Shown here in pieces: positions 42,401 through 54,100 of a stretch of 64,000 bases of DNA; within the stretch, counting starts at the first letter, position 1; every line of letters starts with the position of its first letter. The stretch covers positions 1 through 64,000 of the forward strand of contig JAHBMJ010005499.1 of NCBI GenBank assembly GCA_018398765.1. Reading direction: 5' to 3'. The notes beneath the pieces were generated by a model. The model was not told where the DNA came from and ran no database searches. It was given only the letters and a program-made list of their open reading frames with translations. Made by a program: the position numbers and the translations under genes. This stretch comes from Chromera velia. Lineage: Eukaryota > Sar > Chromeraceae.

Positions 42401-42924
42401 GGGTCAATTAAAAAGTTTGACTGGCTCAAAGACTCGAAGAAGCGACCTGAATTTGGTTTGTGACGCTGCTGAGCATCAAGCGCCAGACTCCATGATCGTG
42501 AACCTGTTCGTATAGTGTCTAGAGAGCACACGTGCTGATTCTTCGATCGAACGAAAAACGCGCATGCACGCACTCGGGGTTCGGGTTTCCATGCGCACCC
42601 GAATATTCGGTTTTCTGCGCGGCTTCCGCGGCATGGCCCTGGAAAGCGAAGCGGGGGCTACAGTGAGCCACGCGGCACGGCCGCGTTTGCCGAACCCAGC
42701 TTAGTAGCTGCATGTATAGAGGAAGCATGCGTGCAACACCACATGCAGTGCATGCAATGATGTTGCATGCATGGTGTTGCGATGTGTTGGACGACAAGTT
42801 TGCGAAATTTTGCGAACAGTTAAGTGGTAGTTGAGTGCGATCCATCTTCTGTACGGACACACTCTGACATCCCATCTCTGCGTCAGCCGATCTCCGATCC
42901 AATCTTTAGGTCGAGTCTCTTTCC

Positions 42925-44482
42925 ATGTTTCGATCTCTCCAGGTTGGTCCGCTTGACGAACAAATTAGGATGTCACTTATCCGTCACACTAACCGATTGA
43001 TCGGCAAATCATTCTGCCTGCTGACTGCCCTGCTTTGTTTGGCGTTTGTTGTTATCTTTCTTACGTTCATTGTCGTTTCTGGGGTGTATATTACCCTCCT
43101 GGTCCGCGCTGCTTGTTCAACTTTCGGACCCGGGTCTCTGCTCTGTTCCACTTCCGGCGCCTGTCTTCGGGAGTGCAGAGCCGAACCCTTTGCAGAGATC
43201 CTTCGGTTCTTCCAGACATTTGGCTTCGGGCCCTCGGAGACTCCCCAAAAAGAAGACAAAAGCTCCGAGAATGAGGCTCCGATTCCGTCACCATCCCTTG
43301 AGCTGTTCCAGGGACACTCAAGAGCGTTATTGGAGAAGGCCGACAGGCTCGAAGAAAAAGCTGCAAGTCTTACCTCCATTCCCTCCGCGACTGCTCGTCA
43401 AACGTCATTGAAATGCGCCGGCGAGTTTCGCAACGTGAGTTCACGAGCACCACTTCAAAATACTGCAGGCGGATCTTGCTCAAAGTCGCTTCAATTTACG
43501 CACACGTATCGTCTCTCGCTAGTATGTGACATTTCTTTCGCTCTCCTCATCAAGTTCGCCTCACGTTCCCTTGCTGTCCTCCATGCTCTTTCTTGGCTTC
43601 TGTGTTTTTCTACCTTTATCTGTGCAGATCGCCAGAGGAGGCGACAAACTCCGAGAAGATACACTCAAGGCCGAAAGAAGGTTCAAGAAGCTGATAAAGT
43701 ACATCCGGGGTGAGCTGGCCAAGATGGGAGGAGTACTGTTGGACCGAGTGACCAGCCAGAAGAGCGTGATCAACTTCTTCGATTCGCCCTTCGAAGTCGG
43801 CGAGATCAAGAAGCAATTTGACGAACTTCGACACGATCTCACCAACCGCTTGGGAAGCCTCGCACAAAATCTTACGCAGGCAGGGAACGTGCACGCCACT
43901 TGCAGGGATGCGGAGATGGATGTTAGCACGGTGAATGAGACGATCTTCATGAACAACCAGAACGGACACGTGACGGCAGACGAGTGGCGCAGCTTGATTT
44001 TCTACACCACCGGACCCTGCGTCGTGGTGAGTGGACTCACTGGACTCTCCATGCTTGTTGGCATGATTGCACCTCCCGTGACTCTTGTGGGGCTTGCTGC
44101 GGGTGTTGCTACGGGTGGAGCGGCATGCGGGATTGCTGGCGGAGTTCTCGGAGGAACAGAAAACCAAAAGCAGAAAGAGAACAGACAAAAGGATCTCAAG
44201 ACACTTCCCTCTTTGCACACAGACCTTCTTTTCTTCCAGGCCGTCCTTCAAAATGGCATTGAGCGGCTAGACGAGGGGTTGAATCGGTTTGAGACCTTCA
44301 TGAGCTTCTTCAACGAAGCAGACGACAAGGTGAGAAAGACCGCTGAAGATTCGGAAAGTGCCTATTGGAAGCTCTTCAACGACGTGTACAAAGATCATCT
44401 GAAGGGAGAGGTCAAGGCCGCGCTGGAGGCGCTGGAGAGACTCGAAGGCAACGGACTTGATTGGTTCCACGGAGGGCACTGA
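42925..44482 (+). CDS. Membrane protein with coiled coils and a Gly-rich hydrophobic hairpin (454 aa)
   Basis: Two exons, 42925-43434 (170 codons) and 43628-44482, joined in phase 0 by a 193-nt GT-AG intron. An N-terminal membrane anchor lies at about residues 33-60 (LTALLCLAFVVIFLTFIVVS). Residues 125-240 are helical and charged (REDTLKAERRFKKLIKYIRG). A long hydrophobic Gly/Ala/Val block follows at about residues 298-355 (CVVVSGLTGLSMLVGMIAPP; AAGVATGGAACGIAGGVLGG), then a second amphipathic helical region (LQNGIERLDEGLNRFETFMS) to the stop. Helix, hydrophobic hairpin, helix is the general plan of apolipoprotein L-like and alpha-helical pore-forming-like proteins. That likeness is architectural only, and a structural membrane protein is just as possible. 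Head-to-head with the oxygenase gene. Confidence 0.8.
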
Positions 44483-46185
44483 GACTCCGACGTTTCAAGT
44501 CAGTCCATTTCCCTTTGAAATTCAACTCAAATAAAGGATTCGTAGTTTTAGGCAGAAAATGGAAAAGCGGTGAGGCAAACGCCGTCTCGATTTACAACAC
44601 GCTGCCTTTCTCTTGTCTTTCCTCTGCCTTTCCCTCATTCCCCCCCCTCTCTTTTCGCTCTGCGTTTAATTTCTCTCGTACTTGGTTTTTCCCCCATCAT
44701 GATGCATGCTGCATCGAAAATGCGTTTTGCAATATTTTTTTAAATTCTAGCTCCATGAACTGCAATGCGCAGGCAAGACGGGTGGTTCCGAGCCCTGTCA
44801 CTGGGGAAGTTTTTTACAGATGGTCATCAGAAGGAGTTTTGAGGCGCTGGCTGCATTTGATCTTATGTGGCGGAGAAAAAATTAGTACCCACATGCAGGC
44901 TGGAGGATTTGCTGTACAGCAAGAAAATATGCTCTTAAGTGTCACACATGTGTGTGGTTTTGATCTGCATGGAATGCGTATTTTTCGACACATGTTTCTG
45001 TAAACGAGCAGCATGTGTGTGCCTTTTTGAATCCAGATGCGGGCTCCATTGATCGCTCTCACGCGGCGGGGAGCCTGCCGCTCTGGAGGGCTTGGTGAGG
45101 GGGCTGTGGGATAGAGGGCATTCTCAGACAGAGGAGATGTCGGGAGCAATGCCGGTCCGGGCGAGTGACTGATTCTCATAGGCTCTGTATTATCAGTCAT
45201 GTGACACAGGTGCCTGCAAAAGAATGAATTTGACTCAGAACGATCATTGTGGTATTTTGGTTTACTCATATGGTCTTTGCACATGCATCGACACACGTAG
45301 AAAGACCTTCATTGCATCAAAATTCATTCCTATGCATTCATGCAGTATTTCGCGGTGTATCGTCTCAGCGGCTTCCTCTCTTTACCTTTCAAAGACGTAC
45401 GGGAAGATCTCATACGCCCTTAGGCTAGTGACTGACTGACTGACTGACTGACTGAATGACTGACTGACCGAATGACTGAATGAATGAATGAATGAATGAA
45501 TGAATGCATGAACGGTTGGCTTTGCCAGTGCATGTGGAGCTGTGCTCCCAGTAGCCCGTGTTCATGCAAGAGATCGTCAATCACTCAACCATAGAGGCAA
45601 AACTGAGCGCGAGATCGCCTGAAATGCACGTTTAATGAGCTCGCGTGCTAGCTCGCGTGCGGTTTGCGCGTTGAAAATGGGAAGAGAAAGAAAAAAATCG
45701 CAGTTCTAAAGAAGGAGGCGTGCACAGAGAGTATTAAAAATCGCAAATGACTCTGCATTATATACTTCTATAGACTGTATGACAGTGTATGTTTCATGTT
45801 ACAACTTGAAATTATAAACTAGAAATATAGACTCAGAGGGGGGTCGGAATTAATTGCTACAAATTATAAATCCAATTCTTTAAAGTGGAAATCAATAGGT
45901 ATATGTTCTATATTTTTATTTTTATAAAATGCTGTCAGTAAATAATAAAAGTAATTATCTCTCACATTCTCAATTACTACTAACAACTTTAAATAAATTA
46001 AATAAAATTGATTTGGGGTCATGTAAAAATTCATTTGAGTGCCAATGGCATGCAAGACCCCCACCCCCTCCCCTTGACCTTCTCACTTCAGCACGCAAAT
46101 GTTTTTTTTTTTTTTAAAAAGTTTTTTGACACTAACTTTTTTACCGTTTAGAGTCGAAAATCATGTTGAACAACCAATAAAACTT
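44483..46185. other. Intergenic, tetranucleotide repeats
   Basis: No supported gene. (GACT)n and (GAAT)n lie at 45428-45505. AT-rich from 45,750. Confidence 0.4.
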
Positions 46186-46189
46186 ACGC

Positions 46190-46648
46190 ATGCCAGGGGT
46201 GAGTAGGCTGTTTTTTGCCCCCTTAAAGTGGCGTATTTCCACAAAAAACTCATTCTCATAATTGGTAAGGAGTTATAAGCTGAAACTTTGTGTAAAAAGA
46301 CGTTGTAATGATAGAAAAAGAACTATGGAACAGATTTTTTATATCATTTCTAGAAATATAGGCTGTCCTACAATTTTTTTTATTTTGAGGCCATTTTTTA
46401 ACGGTTTTGAATAGTAAGAAAAACGGTATGAAACTTACAAAATTTGTATGGCAGCCTATGTTTCTAGAAATGATATAAAAAAATTGTTCCATGGTTCTTT
46501 TTCTATCGTTACAACGTCTTTTTATATAAAGTTTCAGCTTCTAACTGCTTACCAATTATGAGAACGAGTTTTTTGCGGAAAAGCCCCAGTCTCCTATGCA
46601 GAGGGGGGGGCAAAAAGCATCCCACTCGCCCCCGGCATGCGTAAAAAC
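46190..46648. repeat. Foldback element with arms of about 200 bp
   Basis: Left arm 46190-46385 and right arm 46437-46648 are inverted copies. Shared blocks include CATAATTGGTAAG, AACGTC, TATCATTTCTAGAAATATAGGC and, at the outer ends, ACTTACGCATGCC. The loop is about 50 bp. No coding capacity. It fits a MITE or foldback element. Confidence 0.85.
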
Positions 46649-46717
46649 CTAAATTTGAATCAATATATAAAAATTATGCGATCGATACACATCTGCGACA
46701 GGTTTGTGCAATGCAAT

Positions 46718-47053
46718 TTAATGATCAAACGGTAAAGTGCGTAGACATTGGATCATCTTTCTTGTAATACACGAGAAAAGAGGACGTGTAGTCCTCGATT
46801 GGCTTGTTATTTCTACCAAACAGTCCCCCGAGGACATCCCGGTTGCCCAGTCCTCCTTTAATTCGGGGTGAACCCAGACAATCAAGCCACCACCACCCCC
46901 CCTCTTCCCATAATAAATATAGTGCCCGGAGCAGGCAGAAGTTGAGGCACCATGGGCAACAACGGCCAGCAATTCATATTTCCAGTCCCGACCTCTTGGC
47001 CCAGGAAAAGAGAGAATCTGATTGAGAGTCTGTGAGAGAGTAAGTGAACACAC
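46718..47053 (-). pseudogene. Fragment of ubiquitin-specific protease, His box
   Basis: The minus strand reads KYELLAVVAHGASTSACSGH then YIYYGKR, and further on FSCITRKMIQCL, to a stop at 46718. This is the C-terminal part of a USP catalytic domain: YEL-AVV-H, the GHY catalytic His region and the last conserved strand. No Cys box or other USP exon is seen upstream, where a MITE starts at 47113. The conserved tryptophan/Asn-Asp stretch after GHY is replaced by a Gly-rich insert. It may be a stranded exon of a broken gene, a fragment picked up by an element or the 3' exon of a gene whose other exons I cannot see. Confidence 0.5.
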
Positions 47054-47112
47054 AGGCAGTCTTCTCTCCTGCTTTTTCGGGATTGGTCCGATCTGTTTGG
47101 ATCAAGAGAACC

Positions 47113-47144
47113 AGACATAGCGGGAAAGCCCTAGGGCGGAACAT

Positions 47145-47181
<37 letters not shown>

Positions 47182-47676
47182 CCTTGGGCGCCTCTATCAG
47201 AAACTTAAAGTGCGTCTCTGTCCCTCTCGAGCAGCTCTCTTTCGGCTTCGGTTCCACTGCCGACGATTTTTGTGGTGGGAGAGCATGAGCATGAAGTAAT
47301 TAAGGATCATCAAGTTAGAGAAAGTGTCATTCTGAATCCTAGCGCATGAATTGTAACTGACCGTCACTGGTGTGACATGATAGGCGTGATATGATAGGCA
47401 GGGGTACAAGCTACCGTAGGGCTAGCTGTATGGGTTGGAACCAGGCTATTGATCATGCAGAGAAGATTCAGAGGAATAAAAGTATAGCCTGAGTAGAGTA
47501 TAGTCTCTACCATACAAAGTTTTTATGACTGTTTCTTCTTTTTTTTTTAGTACTTCATCATATTTTATTATTTTCAGTATATAAGTATCTTATCGCTAAT
47601 CTTATCCTAGATCTTATCGTGATTGATTTGATTGATTAATTGATATGTTCCGCCGTAGGGCCTTCCCGCTATGTCT
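47113..47676. mobile_element. MITE-like element (564 bp)
   Basis: Terminal inverted repeats AGACATAGCGGGAAAGCCCT at the left and the complement of AGACATAGCGGGAAGGCCCT at the right, each followed inward by GGCGGAACATATCAATCAAT-type sequence. The left (ATCA)n run at 47146-47180 is expanded. No coding capacity. I could not identify a target duplication. Confidence 0.75.
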
Positions 47677-48055
47677 ATCTGTCGCCAGAACTAGCAGGGC
47701 GGGGCGTTCCCCAGCCTAAGCTGAGGTATCAGACCCCGCGTTCGGGGCCCACCATACAGAGTCTGTTGCCCTGGCTGCCAGAGTCTGTTGCGTACGCGTC
47801 TTTTCTCCTCTAGTTCGGCCCCAGCTCCTCTCGCTAGTCTCATTTATAAATTAATCATATTTTAAATTATTATTTTTTAAATATAAATTTCTACGACTGT
47901 CAGCTGAAACGCTGTAACTCCAAACACAGCACTTAGAGTGGTGTCGCCGTTGGTGTGGAATTGGATCGAGACGGCACCTGCATGGAGCTAGCACCTGGGG
48001 CCATGTAAAAATTCATTTGCGTGCCAATGGCACGCAAACGGGCTCTAGGGGGGGG
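47677..48055. other. Intergenic up to gap
   Basis: No gene. The words CATGTAAAAATTCATTTG and GTGCCAATGGCA at about 48002-48040 repeat a block near 46018-46055 in the same orientation. Confidence 0.4.
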
Positions 48056-48590
48056 NNNNNNNNNNNNNNNNNNNNNNNNNNNNNNNNNNNNNNNNNNNNN
48101 NNNNNNNNNNNNNNNNNNNNNNNNNNNNNNNNNNNNNNNNNNNNNNNNNNNNNNNNNNNNNNNNNNNNNNNNNNNNNNNNNNNNNNNNNNNNNNNNNNNN
48201 NNNNNNNNNNNNNNNNNNNNNNNNNNNNNNNNNNNNNNNNNNNNNNNNNNNNNNNNNNNNNNNNNNNNNNNNNNNNNNNNNNNNNNNNNNNNNNNNNNNN
48301 NNNNNNNNNNNNNNNNNNNNNNNNNNNNNNNNNNNNNNNNNNNNNNNNNNNNNNNNNNNNNNNNNNNNNNNNNNNNNNNNNNNNNNNNNNNNNNNNNNNN
48401 NNNNNNNNNNNNNNNNNNNNNNNNNNNNNNNNNNNNNNNNNNNNNNNNNNNNNNNNNNNNNNNNNNNNNNNNNNNNNNNNNNNNNNNNNNNNNNNNNNNN
48501 NNNNNNNNNNNNNNNNNNNNNNNNNNNNNNNNNNNNNNNNNNNNNNNNNNNNNNNNNNNNNNNNNNNNNNNNNNNNNNNNNNNNNNNNNN
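48056..48590. other. Assembly gap (535 N) flanked by poly-G
   Basis: N run with GGGGGGGGG before and 13 G after. The size may be an estimate. Confidence 0.95.
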
Positions 48591-48858
48591 GGGGGGGGGG
48601 GGGTCTTTGCGTGCCATCGAGCCTTTTTTGGGCATTCATCTCAGTGGGGTCTGGTGGACAAGCCGTAAGTGCTCAATCTTGATCCCTATGGTTGCCACAT
48701 AAAAGCCACCAAATGCTTTCTCCAGATGTCATCTGGTTCTGAAGCACCAGAGGTCCAAAATTTTGAAAAATTGTCTGACATTTTCATTCCCCCTCCACGA
48801 TTCCCTCATCCCCCCCCCTGACAAGTCTCCTCTGATGCCCTGCAGTGCTCTGGATGCT

Positions 48859-49212
48859 TCAGTCGAAGAATTCTGGTACAGACGCCCTTGTAGATTGTGT
48901 TGCTTTAGGTATGGGGATCTTGACCTTGTCGTCCAATGAATTGAGCTCGTGCATGAAGAGCTGAAATCCAAAGGACATGTCACCATGGCAGAAGAGTGGG
49001 AGGCCCTCTTCACGGGGCGGGAGGAGATGGAGAAGGAGTTTCCTGACGCCTGTCGTCACAACAGCAGCACCAAAGAGCCCGACATTCGGTCGATCGAGCT
49101 TCATTTCCCCCCCAAAAATAACACCATTGTCGTTTCTCACTTCATGTCGCAGAGATACTCCCCACACCTGCCAGACGCTCACTTCGCACTGTGCTATTCT
49201 ATACACCAACAC
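48859..49212 (-). CDS. Possible coding exon of unknown gene
   Basis: An open minus-strand frame reads SLRHEVRNDNGVIFGGEMKL and later LFGAAVVTTGVRKLLLHLLP and GDMSFGFQLFMHELNSLDDK to a stop. Composition is protein-like, but the opposite strand is also open (48949-49302), so orientation is not certain. No family is recognised and no flanking exons could be joined. Confidence 0.3.
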   Translation of the reverse strand: MLVYRIAQCEVSVWQVWGVSLRHEVRNDNGVIFGGEMKLDRPNVGLFGAAVVTTGVRKLLLHLLPPREEGLPLFCHGDMSFGFQLFMHELNSLDDKVKIPIPKATQSTRASVPEFFD

Positions 49213-50152
49213 GCAACTTTAGGCACAACTTCTCATGTCTATCGCACTGTCACCTCCCCCCACCCCCACCCCCCCACACACACACGCCTGCAACGTCCAT
49301 GATTCAACACCCCCTTGAGATACAACACGAAGGATGGATGAGCAAACACCCACCCAGCCTCACCTCTCAACACAGCAACAGCAGTCAAACCATGCGTGCA
49401 CATGCATGCAGAAGAAAAGAGGTCAGCAAGGTGACCATCCAACCCCCAGCAGCACTGCTTGACACAGCGCACGTCAGCGAAAAAAGACAAAAAAGGATGC
49501 TCGAGAGAGACCCGAGAGTAAGCTTGAGAGGAAAGGGGTCAAATTCTTGGCCACCCATCCACCAGCACGAAAAAGCTCAACAAGCAGCTAAATGGTCAGT
49601 GTCGCCAGATGACTGGCAAAAAAGAGACGTATGGAAGCATGCATACATGTACAGAAAATGAAACCACCGTTACAAATCTAACGCGACTCCCAACGCCAGC
49701 AAGCCTCCCCTAAAGGCACCATTCCACTTACTTGCTCGAGCGATCGAACCGACAGGTTCACACCCTCTTCCTGTCTCTTGAGTCAGGTGGAAATTACGGC
49801 ATGCATACCCATTCGGCGTACATGCGTACGGCAGTCATTCAAAATCCTATAAGCCGTCAGAAAAAACAAATTTCTGCCAACTTCTTAAAGAGCAAAGAAA
49901 AAGAAACCTAAGAAAGGACGATTGACCACAGCAATAAGAAAAACACAAGAACAAGGCAGAGACAGAAGGTGGGGCAGAAGTCTGCACTGAGAATCCCTTT
50001 TTCCTCTCACAGTCAGCAGCCACACATGCATCAGCCAAACGAGCAGGACAAAACGCGCACAGCTAGAGGACCTGCGACGAATACCCCGCCAGGCAGAAGC
50101 CTGGCTGAACGAGGCTCGAGTACGTTTAGACAGTCACCTTGGAGGTGACTTA
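49213..50152. other. Intergenic, no gene supported
   Basis: Open frames on either strand lack clear coding character. It lies beyond the 3' end of the serine protease gene. Confidence 0.35.
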
Positions 50153-51151
50153 TCACCTGCGAACAGACAGGGCAGGGCAGAGACTCCTTTGAACCCCTTC
50201 TGCGTCTCTCCCCGTTTCCCTCACAAACAATTCCATTTTGGCTCCTCGCACAGCAACCCTGTGAGAGGCATCCCCAACATCAAGAACGTGGAAGCTCCAC
50301 ACACCCGCAAACTCCTCCACACGTGCGTGATCCCATGCGAACACAGACAGCAGAGGAGACGCTCGCGAGGAGCCCTTTCCGATCGTCACGAACAAATTGC
50401 CCATAGCATCCCGTGTGGGAGGAGGGAACGCCCCCGTGGCAATTTCCCTTCCAGATGGCGCCACGAGTTTGCCTCTGACGAACGCCAGGGACCAAGAGGA
50501 GGGCGGGAAGACCTCCAGAGAGAGCACAATCGAGATTCCAGTCAGAGAGGAATTCGAGGGGAAGTCCGAGCGTTTCGCCCAAAAGTACAGAGGAAGTGCC
50601 GTCACTGACGGTGAAGAAAAGTCTGCACACACACCGAAAAGAACAGAACGACGGACAAACGCAGACAGAAGATGTAAGTTCTCGATCCCTCATAGCTTCT
50701 GCCTTCCTTTTTTTTCTCTTCATCCTCCTCCTGACTCTCTGACAAAAAGACATTCGAATGTTTTGTGCTCGCAGGAATGCAACCGAAGAGGAGCGCAAAG
50801 GAAACTTCGTCACGTTACCACTTGTGCTCAGTCTCTCCCTCCTTTATCCTCCTGACCGTCAGAAAGGGCAGGAATGCCGCTTGTTCTCTCCGGTACAGGC
50901 GCAGGAAAGAATCCAGGAGGAAAGAGGCCGACAGCCTCCACGGACTCCTCCCTGCCCATATCTACAGGCAGCCCAATTGCACTGCCGTCATCGTCACGCT
51001 CTCCTTCACTCTCTGTGGTGTTCGCAGGAACCCCTTCGGGAATCTCCAAGGTCACCTCCAGGTCAATCGACGAGAGCGAACCCGCGTGACCTGCCAGGCG
51101 GTCAAGCAAAAACACCTGCATACGCACATGCATTCACTCTCACTCACTTAC

Positions 51152-51191
<40 letters not shown>

Positions 51192-54100
51192 GGACACGAA
51201 TGCACACGCTCGAGCACAAGCACCCAAGAAAACGCTTCATAGACGTGTCTTTGTACACTTTCCCGCTCAGACTCGGTCAGATAGATGTGCGAAGAGTCAC
51301 GCAGGACAGGATCAAAGCCATTTTTCTTGAGCACGACAGACGCACTTGCGCACCCATGTCTCTCAGTTTCAACTACTGACACTGAGAAGACGAGAGGTGA
51401 GGAGAACTCAAAAAGACTGTATTCCATTCTTCCGTCCTTCCTTCCACGCACACCAGAAGACAAGGAAAGGTCCAAACAACCGGGGAGGAAAACCAAAAGA
51501 AAGCGAAGAAAAAACAAACAGAGAAAAAAAAGGATGAAGAAAGACGAACCTTCCAGATCTTCCCATCATTTCCTGATTCACCCCCTTCTCCTGCGTCTCC
51601 TTCTGTCTCCACCTCCTCTCTCCCCCCCCGCTCCTGCCCCTCCGCTGCTTCCTCCTCCCTTCCCTCACAGATCCGAACTGCCCTCTCTAGGTCCATGCCC
51701 TTTGAGCTTTGCCGTCTCCATTCGATTCTCCCCTCTTCCCCCCCCCCTTCAGCTCGGGCAAAAGCCCCCACAGGCACCCTTTCCCCCCCCGGCATTTCCA
51801 GAATCACAAACACTTCCTTGGGGTACGCATGGGATATCTCGGCCTTCAGAGACACGCTGGAGACGCGAGGAGACGGCAGAGGAGACCCGGACGGAGACGG
51901 GAATATTGAAGACATGGGAGGAAGTCTGAAGTTCACTTCGACTACTTGAAGTTCCGGAATTTGAGCAGGCAGCCGGAACTCAGGGCCCTCTGCAACCAGC
52001 CTCACAGTTGCCTCCCTGGTGCCTCCACTAACACCCCTGCGGACTTTCTCAATTTCAGTCGCTGCCAAAATTACTTCCAAAGAAAGCGCAAATTCACGAA
52101 CCTGCAAGGGAAAGGAGTAGCACACATCGCACAGACAGGGTAGAATGACAGTAGAAGAGAATGCTGATCGGAGACGAAACGAAAGCAAAAGGTCAACTGC
52201 CACCTGGATAAGGGACGCAAAGAAAAAGATAGGCTGGCTGCGAGACTCGGATGGAAGGGAGCGGATCAAACGAATGCTGGAGAGATTCGTCGTACAGCAT
52301 GAGTAAACACATATGAAAGAGAGTCTCTCTGGGAGATTTTGCCCCCCATACTCCCTCTGTGTCTCCATCATTCTGCCTGCCTGCCTGCCTATCTTTTCGT
52401 TTGTTCCAGAAAGGGAGACTGCTGCGCACATACACTCGATGATCCATACAGCCCCCTCCTCACCTGAGTAGCATGGGCTCCCCTGCACTCCTTGTTGGAT
52501 CTCCTCCCATTATCCTCTCTTGAGGGGTCGGGACACTCCCTCACCTTGTAACACACGCTCTCTCCTTCTCCCTCTCCCTCCGCACTGCTCACGTTGTGCG
52601 GGACCATCTTATGACCCGCAGAAGAGCCACGCGCGTGTAGTCCTTCCACGACCCGTGTCTCCGCATTCAACACCGGAGCCCCACTGCTGCCTCCGAAAGA
52701 GTCCAATGTCGACACGAAGAAAGAAGACGCAGAGGAGTCAATCACGGTGTTAGGTTCGGGTTCTGTTGACCGCATGAAAAGAGACTGAGGGTGGATTCCG
52801 CCAGAAGTCGAGGGAAGGAGGGAGGGAGAGGACGCCGAGCCGTTGCCCCCCCTCTGTCCAAAGAAGCATTCCGCCACAATTTGAGCCACGCGCTTGTTGG
52901 TGCTGCTGTTTGAGACAGCCACTCTCTCCTCGTCCAGGAAGAATCTGAGTGGTGGATTCATCGATTCGAACAGAGAAAGAAGGGATGGAAGGAAAACGAG
53001 ATACGCACAAGTGAGACAGAGACTTTTCTTTCCGGTGGTGCACACAGCATGCACGTACGTGCCTAATGCGCTCTTTCACTTGCGCCTCAAATTCAGGAGA
53101 GAGTCTAAGAGAAAAAGAAAGAGTGGCAAAGAGGCTTGTGGCACCACATCCAGAGGAAATCAAGAGATATCGCATCCAAACGGTCACAGAAGGGCAAAGA
53201 GAGACGAAAGGATTGAATAGGCAGCAAAGCAAAGCGAAAGCGGAACGGTAGATGCGGTTTTTCTGATTAATTGCTTCTATCTTTTTTCGCTTTTTTCCAC
53301 CTTCACTTTTCTCTTCCCTCCCTCCTGCCTTTTCATACGTTTCCTTACCTTTTCCTCCCTCCCCCCCTTCTTCTTTCTTCATTCCTTCCTCCTTTCCTTC
53401 CTCCCGTCCTTCCTTCCTTCCTTCCTTCTTTCCTCCATTACGTCAATATTTCTTCCTGGACATGGAAAGCAGTCTCCTCAGATGGACACCTGACTGACTG
53501 ACTGACTGACTGACTGACACAACATCTCTTCCTAAGGTTGCGCTCATCAGAAGAACAAAGCTAAAAACAGCAGAGAGATGATTCTTGACTGACGCAAAAA
53601 AGTCTTCTTCTTCCTGAGTTTCCGAGAAGCCGTCATTGCAAGGATCCTCTGAAGCCGCCCTGAGCACTCCTGTCTCCCCCCTGCCTGACGCACGGCACAA
53701 CGCACTCGCACAGAGCCCCTGGGCAGTCTCGTTCCACTCACACGACCCAGAGACGGCCCAACTGCAATGAGGGGCCGCGGCACTGCCGTCAGATCGCACC
53801 AGGAGAGGGGCACCGATTTCCGTCGGAGCATTGTACCCTCCCTGCAGTCCTGTCTCGGCCCCCATCTCGTTCCCACCACTCCCTTCCAGACTGCCGTCTC
53901 CGTCCATGCTCACCTTTTGGAAGTCCATCCCCAAATATTCCTCTCTCTCTGCTGAGGGTGTCCCTGAGAGTTTCAGGGGAAGCCCGGAGATGTGGGAGAT
54001 CATGAACACGCGTTCGCCGTCGCTGACCTGAAAGGAAAGAAGCAAAAGCACATGCATCCAAGAGGAAATGAGACAAACAAATAACCCACAAAGAAGTATT

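Noticed and set aside
44814-45296. 160-residue minus-strand ORF
   Set aside because: Low-complexity Pro/Ser and Cys-rich composition, no splice context and no recognisable domain.
46016-48040. LTR retrotransposon bounded by the direct repeats
   Set aside because: The repeats are only about 40 bp, no gag/pol coding is present and no primer binding site is seen.
48013-48682. Four long open frames spanning the gap
   Set aside because: More than 90 percent of each is N.
48949-49302. Plus-strand ORF starting MHEELKSKGHVTM
   Set aside because: It overlaps the minus-strand frame over the same bases and shows no family features; at most one can be real and neither is secure.
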